Assembly (NCBI GenBank): GCA_037783415.1
Contig: JAZGTN010000064.1
Coordinates: 2,405,001 to 2,469,000 of the forward strand
Source of the DNA: Leptasterias polaris
Lineage: Eukaryota; Echinodermata; Asteroidea; Forcipulatida; Asteriidae
Reading direction: 5' to 3'
Length of the DNA stretch: 64,000 nucleotides
Shown here one piece after another: positions 35,101 through 47,100 of the stretch. A program made the translations under genes and the position numbers. Positions within the stretch are counted from its first letter, which is position 1; each line of letters starts with the position of its first letter. Below the pieces are notes generated by a model, which was given only the letters and a program-made list of their open reading frames with translations, did no database searches and had not been told where the DNA came from.

Positions 35101-38100
35101 TCTTCACTGTTGAGGTTAGTGCGTCGTTATAACGCAAGCAACTTGTTTTGATTTGGTTTGTTTACAGGGTTCTGTGGACCATTTTGTCATCGGTGTGCAG
35201 TTAATGTCTCAGCTAGTGAACGAGATGAATCAGGTGGGTACCTCTCAGTTCTGCTTTGACTGGCTTGTACAGTAAGCTTGGGCGGTTCCTTTTGTTACCA
35301 AATTCTACCCAGTTCCAAATTGAAAACCAAAACCTTGGGTGCGATAGTTTGAAACTTAAGCGTGCGAGTTAGATACTTGTGTGAGGAGCTACTCAGCTCT
35401 CAACGCATGCATAGAAAGTCAACGCAGAGTGGAGTTGAGCTGAGGCTAAAATGTCAGATTTGTTCTAAACTTTTACAAGGTTTGTAGATGTTTTTAGCGG
35501 AAAGGTTTTTCATGAACGAGAATCAAAGTGTGTTGAATCAGTTGTAAGGGATTCAAAGTGCAGTAAAGAGGTTTTCAACTAGTCATGCTAGTTGTGAAAA
35601 GGCAAAGTATACCTTTGGTTTTGGAACCATTCGATTGTTTTAATCCTACATAAAGTAAATAATATACAATAAAACTAACCTGTAAAAATTTCATTTAAAA
35701 AGGTGGTTGTGTTTTTGAGATATCGCTGAAATCCCTGGCGAATATGTCCACGCAGGAAGAATAATCCCTAATAGGAATACACAATCTGAGAAATGTATCC
35801 AACAGTAACATTTTTCAGATTCATATTTGGGGACATAAAAACTGTTCTCTTTTTACATCATCACCCCATTACTTTGAAGTGAAATGTTTCTCAACATGCT
35901 TTATACTATTAGTTTTTTATTGCCATCAGGGGTTTCCCTTAACTTTTTTTTCCACTCGCCGGCTGGGCGAATCAACCAAAATTTTGGATCGCCCGCAGGT
36001 TTTTTCACTAGCCCGCATGTATTGACGTGACGCACACAATTTTCAAAACATAAAAAAAAAACCAAAAACCAAAAAAAACGCACGGAAGTGAAGTTCGCAA
36101 AATTGTGTTTTGGGATGATTTTATCCCCTAATTTTTGTCCTAAATCATACCTTTTCCATCATCAACCATTTTCATGGATTCGTGATTTGAAGATCGGTTG
36201 TTTTGAACTTCGTTTGCAATAAAATCTTCGCGAATCAACGATCGTTCGACAACGCACATTGAGAAATAATTCAATGAACTTTGCCCTGCATCGCCCTCTA
36301 TCGGCAAAAGTTGTCGATGTTTAATTAGACTTCATCCAAGGCTGTGTATTGTACACAATCTGCATGCGTGCGGCACACTGTGCGGCAATTCTTTACTCCG
36401 TTCGTGAACGTGTACTGCGTTGAAGTCTAGCCAAGCTCTTATGAATATGGTAATTATCAACGGCCATCAATCACCAATCACAACGTGTGGAATGTTGGTT
36501 AGCTTGGACTTTGGACCGACTGTGTTGTACATGTACTGTGTGTTGTGTACCGTGGGTGACCGAACGTTATGTGTGGGGCCGATGCACGTGCTGTGTGGAT
36601 ACTCAGCAGTGTATGTGCATGGTGTTTTAACTTTTGTATACCAAAATGAACGATCGCAATTCCGTTCGCGATCGCGATCGCGGCCACATTAAATCAAGCA
36701 AATATCCAAACTTACCAAACTAAAAGCTTTAATAAAAACTTTCTTTGGGATTTTACAACCGTACCCTCATTTATTGTGAACAAGAACAATTATTTAACTC
36801 GCCCGGCGGGCTAGTAAAGGAAGGGTTTTGACTCGCCCGCCGCTGTTTTCACTCGCATTTGGCGACGGGCGACCGCTAATTTCGAACCCTGGCCATTATT
36901 AGTTTTAAGAGTGATTGCCAAACGAATACCTTCCCTTTAAATACGGTGAGGCCTGGCTCTTGATAATTTGACATTGACTTTGTCTCGGTAAAATTATCAA
37001 AAACCGGGCCTCACCTTGTTTAAACCACTAGTTTAAAACCTCTTCACTGTACTTTGATTCCCTTATTGTTTAGATAGACATAACATGTATTGATATGTAC
37101 TGTCTCATTTTCCCTGCAGCCTGATACTGTGAGACCACTCACCAAACACAGGAAGATTGCATCTTCATTCCGTGACTCTGTCCTCTTCGATATCTTCACC
37201 CTTGCCTGCAACCTCCTCAAGCAGGTCAGTGATCCCCACCAAAATATGGTTTTCTTATTAAGTCAGAACAATCTCTTTATCGTATCATCAGGTTAGAGTG
37301 GACTTATCATGTTTTTAATAGATAACCTAAGGCGTCAATTTTGGGTTGAACAAGGAAAATTTACTAAAGTAGGATTTGAACCTGCGACCTCCTGCGACAC
37401 CCTATTTGTTGAATATCTTTTTGTTCTGGAGTGCCAGGCAGGACTGGCATCCTCGAATTAAGATATCGACAAAATAGGGAGACCACAAACATGAGGAATA
37501 GATTGCGCAGTTGGTAGAGTGTTTGCATGTTGATTCAGAGGTCGCAGGTTCAAATCCCGCTCCAGTAAATTTTTCTTTTTTCACCCCAAAATTAATTGAA
37601 ATTTACCCAATCAGTTTCCCTTGTGGTTTATTTCTTGATAGCCTAAGACTTCTTTGGAAAAGGGAACACTAACTTTGTCTATAGTTTTGAAATGGCGACC
37701 TAAGCTGTTATTTTGTAGGAAATCATTGATTTTTTTGTCTTAAAAAAACCCCATACCAACCCCATAACGCAGAAGAATTTGATTTCCAACCTCATTTTAA
37801 CACACAAAGAGGCCTTAAAAGAAAAGGCGGACCCCTTTGACATTCCAATTTTGAAAGCTTTTTCCCATGTTGTGTCCATCCAGGCGTCAAAGGAAGGCGT
37901 TGACTTCAACGACGAAAACAAACACTCTCTCATGACCCAGCTCTTGCGTTTGACCCAGAACTGTTTGACCTTTGACTTCATCGGCACCTCAACAGACGAG
38001 TCAACAGACGACAACTGCACCGTGCAAATACCCACTGGCTGGAGAACAGGTAATAGTTCAAAGTTCAAATTGTACTCCAAATTCAAGTTTATATGTGTGT

Positions 38101-41100
38101 ATTTGAGATTATTGAATCAGAAATAACTGAAATGAACCGCGTTAACTTTAATTTGAATAAAGAAGATATTGACCAAATAGACTGTGCAAGTCTCGCGCGT
38201 AAGCGAACTTCCGGGACCATCGTGGTCCCAACCATATGGAGTTTTACGTTGGCAAGATTTTGTTTCGTCTATAATTTTAGTTTAACGTACTTTATGACCA
38301 TGAAAATTAAATATGTTGTTGGGAATGTAGTACTAAGTGATAAAAAATATGAAAGTAAAATCAATTCAACAATGCAACGAAGAAAACCCAAGAATTAAAC
38401 TTGACCTCTGCTTCCGGTTACTTGCAAAAAATTAAGAATTTGTGCCCACCTCCGATCACCAAATTTGTTTTGGTCGCGCGATGATAATCACCAGACGCTG
38501 TAATTGCCAGACGCTAAGCCTTTTCATTGCAGTAGTCTACGGTTGTCGAGGCGTCAGCGTCCTCTTTAAACTGCGTCACACGATGATTCTACTACACCCG
38601 TGCGATCATCGCGCGTCTGCGTTTAAACCTGCTTTAGTGGTTGCACGTATTCAGGCATGGATTTACAAAAGGGTTTCCTAAAAAGTTCAGATCAAATAAG
38701 CATCCTTGTCCCAGAGTTTTTAGTTTGTTTCAACAAAAACTAACAAATGAATTGTGTGTTTATTATGAAAGCTAAAACTCATTTTATGCAAATTGTAATG
38801 AGTATTTTTGTTGGTCAGATTGTTTCATAGACAATGATTTGATTTCAGAAAAAATATGTTCTTCACTTGACGTGTTTTCTCGCTCCGATACGCACGAGAC
38901 TTGCACAGTCTATACAGCAATCCTTCACCGATCTTGAACTCTTGGTGGCAGCAGATATGCCTCCATTACTGCGGTGTACCTGGGTGGTACTGCGCTGCCT
39001 AGCGACTGGTATAAGGTTTGGGCTACACGGCGATCATTTGATCATTCGCGGGTTATTGGACTTTCACTTTGCAAATCGCTTAAACCTGTCGCTAGGCAGC
39101 GCAGTACCACCCAGGTACCACCGCAATAATGGCGGTATCTGCTGCCACCAAGAGTTCAAGATCGGGTAAGGATTGCTGTATAGGGAGACTGCCAACATAT
39201 GACCAGGTAACCTTATTTGGTACAGCACCTGAAATCTTGTCTTGTAAATCTTTTCTCTGTTCACCCAAAAATTTACAATTACCCATTCACTTACTTTTGT
39301 GGTTTATCAATTGAACTTTATTGGAGTAAATGTATGATCGGGGAAATATATTGTGTAAATGGTTTCAAGCATGGGTCCCCACATACAATCTTTGTATGTA
39401 TCTTAATAACTAATTTGTTTGACCTTTGTTTTTAAATACCACTGTACTTCAGCCTGTGTTTTTTAAATGAGATATCGCCTTACATCACAAGGCCAGACGG
39501 CCACACTTAACTTATTTGGGCTGTCGACTCAAACCAACTGTCACAAGGGCCATGTTGCCACCTACTCCTGGGGCTGAAACAGGGTTACCCCCTTCACAGT
39601 CTGTAAAGATGTAGGCATGGGTATCATCCACTAGGACCCTGGCTGGTAGAGCAGAATGCACTACTTTCCCAACTTTTTACGAAGCTATTTCGGAAAACAA
39701 TGGTGATGTTTGTTTTTAAATCATAATATTTGTTCTCTTGTGTCCACAGCTTTCCTTGATTTCAGCACAGTTGACCTCTTCTTTGAACTCTACAAATCTC
39801 TTCCCTCTGTCCTAGCTCCATTGGTGAGTAGACGCCGTGATTAATCTACAAAATAAAAGATATGTTCTGTTGCAGTCTTTTTTATCATTTCTTTGTGTTA
39901 AATTGTTTTAGACAATACCCAAGTAGATCCTTAGAAGGCTTCAGAAAATACAGATTTGGGCTGCACGCATTATCACAAAGGGCTCCTTCTATGACCACAT
40001 AACCCCTGTTCTTGACGCACAGGCTGCCTGATCAACAGCAAATCAAATTCAAAATCCTCCTGATTATCTGGAAATCCATCAACTCCCAGGCTCCATCTTA
40101 CCTTTCTAGGCTCATATAATTTTATCACCGTAACAGTAGACTAAGATCAATTCGTGATCCACTCACCTTGAATACTGCTACCTGCTCCAAATCTGTTGGC
40201 CAAGGTGTCTTTGTTTATATTGGCTCCCGTCTTGGAACAATCTTCCCAACAACATCCACTCTACTACCTCGGCTCCTAAATTTAAGAAATTGCTCAAAAC
40301 TGAACTGTATCGATTCTAACTTGTGTTCCATCTTCACAGTGCCTTGATCTAGAATCTAGGATTTCTGCGCAACAAAAGAATTATTATTAATATTTTTGTT
40401 AGATCCTGATCATTTGATTGGAGGATTGTAGGTCATGTGACAATCATTGAGCAAACCATTACTATGTCATTCACCGTGCATTTTGAGAGAAAAAAACTGT
40501 CTACACAGTTTAACAAATAAACCGTTACTATTTGAACAAGCACTAAACATTCAATTGAAAAACACAAGACCGCTGGACATTTTGATAGTGAGTTTACTGG
40601 CTTGACACTAAGATCACTGACCTCGGGCCTGCGGTCAAGTGCAAAAGTCTAGCCCTGCACCGTACATCCTTTCAGCAAACATAAGTTTCTAATTTTCAGA
40701 ACCTCTCCTTATTATTCAGGCCTTGACGTGTTTAGTCCAGATCGCATCAGTGCGTCGGTCGTTATTCAACAATGCAGAGAGAGCGAAGTTTTTATCTCAT
40801 CTTGTCAATGGTGTAAGAGGCATCCTCGAAAACCCTCAGGTAAACTCAAAAAAGCAAACCCTCTACTCTCCCTCCTTAAAGAGGGGCTCTAAGATCAAAT
40901 TCAGTTTATACAGCAATCCTTCACCGATCTCGAACTCTTGGTGGCAGCAGATACGCCTCCATTATTGCGGTGGTACCTGGGTGGTACTGCACTGCCTAGC
41001 GACGGGTTTAAGCGATTTGCAAAGTAAAAGTCCAATAACCCGTGACTGATCAGATGATCGCCGTGTAGCCCAACCCTTAAACCCGCCGCTAGGCAGCGCA

Positions 41101-44100
41101 GTATCGCCCAGGTACCACCGCAATAATGGAGGCGTATCTGCTGCCACCAAGAGTTCAAGATCGGTGAATGATTGCTGTATACTTCTGACAATCTCACCGT
41201 ATACAAAACAAATGTGCCTGGATATCTGCATGTTTAGAAAGCTACTCCAGGTGTTTTCATGCAGTATAACTTCTGAAGGGGGATTCTTTTCTCTTCTGAT
41301 GTCACCCGGCTGATTGTTCCAAAAGGAATGCTGGGGACAGTTCTATCTTTGTTGTTGCCCCTAAATAGTGGAACAAGCTGCAGTGTGGTATCACTAGCAC
41401 AACTACTGCAACCTTCATGCCAATTCAAAACTTATCTATTTCCTTGCTTATGATCTGTTTGTTTTGATGTATTTATTTATATATTTTTTTTTTTAAATTC
41501 TGTTGTTGATTGTGAGGCGGTGTGTTCTTTGTTGAGTGCCAAACAAATTTCCCATATTGTTACAATGTTATTTTGTGATGCACTCATTTTCTAGTAGATA
41601 TACATGTAGTCCTTATGGAAAAAAGGGAGAAAAGTTACACGTCCTTTGTTTTTTTTAATCAACAGAGCCTCTCAGATGCCGGAAACTATCACGAGTTCTG
41701 TCGTCTATTGGCAAGACTCAAGTCAAACTATCAGCTGGGTGAGCTCGTCAAGGTCGATAACTACTCCGACGTCATTGCCCTCATTGCCAAGTTCACTATT
41801 ACAAGTCTACAGGTAAAGTCAGTTGTTAAGCGCCTTGATATAGATTTTAGGATTTGAGCGCTAAATGCAAACCGAATAATATTGTTTTTATTATAAATCC
41901 AAATACATAAAAATAAATATTTCTGCTCGGTTTTTTTTCGGTTTACTGTAGGTGTGGCAGTTTGCCCCCAATAGTATTCATTACCTACTGACTCTGTGGC
42001 AGCGCATGGTGGCATCCGTACCATACGTCAAAGCCACTGAGCCTCATTTACTTGAGGTATATACCCCTGAGGTGACCAAAGCATATGTGACCTCCAGAAT
42101 GGAGGCAGTTGCTGCTATCCTCAGAGATGGGCTGGAGGATCCGCTTGACGATGCGGGGATGGTACAACAACAGCTAGACCAGGTATTTAGATGGATGGTA
42201 GAATGATCTAGTCGTAATCTTTCTGATTTGGGGTTGTCCCCTCTTTGGGGTTGTCCCCTCTTTGGGGTTGTCCCCTCTTTGGGGTTGTCCCCTCTTTGGG
42301 GTTGTCCCCTCTTTGAGGTTATCCCGTTCAGATGATTCCATTTTCAGGTTTTCCCATTTAGGGTGACTCCATTTATAGTTATCCTATCCATGTTATCCCA
42401 ATCCAAGTTTTCCCATTTAGGGTGACTCCTTTTATAGTTATCCTATCCATGTTATCCCAATCGAAGTTTTCCCATTTAGGGTGACCCCTTTTATAGTTAT
42501 CCTATCCATGTTATCCCAATCGAAGTTTTCCCATTAAATTTTAGGGTGACTCCTTTTATAGTTATCCTATCCATGTTATCCCAATCCAGGTTTTCCCATT
42601 TAGGGTGACTCCTTTTAAAGTTATCCTATCCATGTTATCCCAATCCAAGTTTTCCCATTTGGGGTGACTCCTTTTATAGTTATCCTATCCATGTTATCCC
42701 AATCCAGGTTTTCCCATTTAGGGTGACTCCTTTTAAAGTTATCCTATCCATGTTATCCCAATCCAGGTTTTCCCATTTAGGGTGACTCCTTTTAAAGTTA
42801 TCCTATCCATGTTATCCCAATCCAGGTTTTCCCATTTAGGGTGACTCCTTTTATAGTTATCCTATCCATGTTATCCCAATCCAAGTTTTCCCATTTGGGG
42901 TGACTCCTTTTATAGTTATCCTATCCATGTTATCCCAATCCAAGTTTTCCCATTTAGGGTGACCCCTTTTATAGTTATCCTATCCATATTATCCCAATCC
43001 AAGTTTTCCCATTTGGGGTGACTCCTTTTATAGTTATCCTATCCATGTTATCCCAATCCAAGTTTTCCCATTTAGGGTGACTCCTTTTGTAGTTATCCTA
43101 TCCATGTTATCCCAATCCAGGTTTTCCCATTTAGGGTGACTCCTTTTATAGTTATCCTATCCATGTTATCCCAATCCATGTTTTCCCATTTAGAGTATTT
43201 ACATTTAAAGGGTGTGTACAACATTGGTATTTTTGTCAAAGACCAGTATCCACACTTGATGTGAACTAACATAATTATACATGAAATAACAAACCTGTGA
43301 AAGTTTCAGCTAAATCAGTCTTTGGAGTCATAAGAAAACAGTAAAAAAAATTTTTTTACGTTTTCACTGTTTTCAAACATTGAATTTTAGCACCAGTGAT
43401 AAAGACTAAATATTTTACTCATTTCCTAAAAGCTATAGCATTTCAAGCAAAATTATTTCAAGGGAAGTTTTCCCACCATGACCATCTTTATACCATGTAA
43501 GTTATGTGCAAATCTGTCAACATTTATATTTTCAATCTTTACCAATGTTGTGAACACTCTTTAAGGTTATCCTATACAGGTTGTTCCATTCCTGGTTTTC
43601 AGATTTAGAGTTATTCCAATTTAAGATTATCCTGTACAGGTTGTTCCATTCCTGGTTTTCCCATTCAGAGTATTCCAATTTAAGATTATCCTGTACAGGT
43701 TGTTCCATTCCTGGTTTTCCCATTCAGAGTATTCCCATTTAAGATTATCCTGTACAGGTTGTTCCATTCCTGGTTTTCCCATTCAGAGTATTCCCATTTA
43801 AGATTATCCTGTACAGGTTGTTCCATTCCAGGTTTTCCCATTCAGAGTATTCCCATTTAAGATTATCCTGTACAGGTTGTTCCATTCCTGGTTTTCCCAT
43901 TCAGAGTATTCCAATTTAAGATTATCCTGTACAGGTTGTTCCATTCCTGGTTTTCCCATTCAGAGTATTCCCATTTAAGATTATCCTGTACAGGTTATTC
44001 CATTCCTGGTTTTCCCATTCAGAGTATTCCCATTTAAGATTATCCTGTACAGGTTGTTCCATTCCAGGTTTTCCCATTCAGAGTATTCCCATTTAAGATT

Positions 44101-47100
44101 ATCCTGTACAGGTTGTTCCATTCCTGGTTTTCCCATTCAGAGTATTCCCATTTAAGATTATCCTGTACAGGTTGTTCCATTCCTGGTTTTCCCATTCAGA
44201 GTATTCCCATTCAGAGTATTCCCATTTAAGATTATCCTGTACAGGTTGTTCCATTCCTGGTTTTCCCATTCAGAGTATTCCCATTTAAGATTATCCTGTA
44301 CAGGTTGTTCCATTCCTGGTTTTCCCATTCAGAGTATTCCCATTTAAGATTATCCTGTACAGGTTGTTCCATTCCTGGTTTTCCCATTCAGAGTATTCCC
44401 ATTTAAGATTATCCTGTACAGGTTGTTCCATTCCTGGTTTTCCCATTCAGAGTATTCCAATTTAAGATTATCCTGTACAGGTTGTTCCATTCCTGGTTTT
44501 CCCATTCAGAGTATTCCAATTTAAGATTATCCTGTACAGGTTGTTCCATTCCTGGTTTTCCCATTCAGAGTATTTTCATTTTAATGTTATCCTACATGTA
44601 TACAGGTTGTTCCAGTCCTGAATTTCCCATTCAGGCCATGTATTTCAGATCTTTCCATTCGGGGGTTTTTTCGTTAAGATTTTGTAATTTTTTTTCATAG
44701 ATGTGCCACCTTTTATTTGTACCCCAAAATTATGAAAACTTCAGATGCAATCTCCATAAAGATCTGTATAAAGATTTCATGTTTTCTTCCACTGATCTGT
44801 GAAAAAATTGTGCCGGCACAGATCTGATGTCAGAGATTGCATGGTCTTTCCGAAGTGTATTCTAATAACGACAATGATCTGTTTATTTCAGTTGTCCACT
44901 ATTGGCCGGTGTGAGTACGAGAAAACCTGCACACTCCTCTTCCAGCTGTTTGACACCTCAGCGCAGAAATACCAGGAACTGATCCGGAACAATGTATCGG
45001 GGTTTGAGCTGGCAACCCAACAGGGTACGTCTTTACACACAGGGCTCACCCTTGAAAAGGGACTCCAAGATCAAATTAACTTTTGTGATCCACTCATTTT
45101 TCAATAGAAAGCGTCCTTATGAAAGTGGGGGGAAAATTACAACTCTCTAACCTCACGTTAAAATTGAATAAAATAAAAAAATGTCACTTTATTTATACTC
45201 TTTTAGAGCAAAATTTGAAACATGATGTCATTGGACATCAAAACAAAAAATGGGTTTGTACATTCCAAAGAGGAACTTTTGCACCAGTGAAAATGTCAAA
45301 CTCATTGCTGTTTTGATTGAATATCATCAGAATTCAGGAAAATTATTATTTTATTTTTTTTCGGGGGGGAAAATATTGCACTTGAAGGGTATCAACACAG
45401 CGGCACTTTACACCTTTTTAACGTGAGGTTAGAGACTTGTAAAAAAACAAATTCCATTTTCATAAGGACTCTATTGGAAAATGAGTGGATCACAAAACTG
45501 ATTTTGACAACGGAGTCGATCTTTAACACTAGCCTGGCATACATTGTCTGTAAAAACTGCTACGAGCTAGTAAACACCACTTTTCATTTTGCCCTGTGGG
45601 CTACTAAAAACAGTGCAACCTACTTATTTATAATGCTCATATTTGCTTCATTTCAGATGAAAATCCTGGGGAGAACCCTGCACTGGTTTGAACCTCATAA
45701 TCAATAAGCTCTTAAAATGAAACGATTTGTTTTTTCTTTTTGAATAACCACCAATTCTGTACTCTGTATTCCTCGGTTCAGGAATTATTAACTTTTTCTT
45801 ATACATATGGAAATAATTGACAATTGCACTGTGTACTTCCAGGTCGGTTGACGTGGTTGGTGTACATTATCGGTGCTCAAATTGGTGGCAGGGTATCTTT
45901 CACGAGTGCAGAGGAGCACGACGCACTGGATGGGCAGCTTGTGTGCAGGTGACACTCTTCTTTCTGTCTCCACCTAACAAAACTGTAGTTAAAAAACACC
46001 TGTCTTCATTGTGTTCAGATACATCCTTACTAACGCTTTGAAATCGAGAGCATTGGTGGAAAATTGGACAGCTCACAGCCTTTTTTTTATATTCATGGTT
46101 AACATTTATGAAATTGATGGTTGTAACCTGGTGGACCTGGGACCTTAGCTGCCTACAGTACATTTTCATTTCACTTAACGCTTAACAGACACATGGATTC
46201 TCGGCCTAGGGTTCAATCACGCAAAAATAGCTTTGCTGACTGAAGACTCATTTCCGAAGATCCGGTTGTCTCATTCGTATTTGTCATTCACAGAGTTTTG
46301 CAGCTTATGAACCTGACTGATGCTAAGTTAGCACAGGGAGGATGTGAGAAACTAGACCTAGCAATGCTGAGCTTCTTTGAGCAGTTCACCAAGATCTACT
46401 TGGGCAATCAAGTCCAAAAATCGTCAAAGGTAAACATGAGACGGTAGTCTAAAAAAAAATCTCAATTTTCAGGCTTCGAGAGCTGTTTTAGTTGTCTTGA
46501 AGTCCTGTTTCCATTTTGATTCGGTCTGAACATTCGGTCCCAAAATGATTAAGGGTCTCTGACAAAGACAAGAGGCTTTTCCCAAACATTGGCTTGGGCT
46601 CCGGCTCCCGCTTGGGGCTCTGTTTGATGTTGGGAAAGACCGGGAGCCGGAGAAAAGCCTGTAAAAAATAAAAACTTTGTATATTGTAAGATTTATTGTG
46701 AATATTAATGCATTCATTCATTCACAAAGCAAGTGATTTTGCAGTGCATGATTCAATAGATCCTTTGCATAGGCCGCCATTACTGAGGTCAAACAATTAG
46801 AATGTGAACGTGTGTACGCACCATGCACAGCTCTCAGCCAAATGATGGGTCTTGTTTTGACCTCGATGAGGGCAGTGTTTGAGCTTGTGACGTCATATGC
46901 AAGGGGTCTTTATACTGGGAAACCAGTGCGGATTGGTACCTTGTTAACATAGTGGTATGTCCTCAGTATTGTAATATTTTTAATTTATTTGTTTTCTATT
47001 CCATAATTTTTTGTTCAAAGGTCTATGGTATTTCTCTTTTTCCAATTTTATTAATTTTTTACCTAAAATCAATATTTCCTGTATATTTTCTGTATTTACT

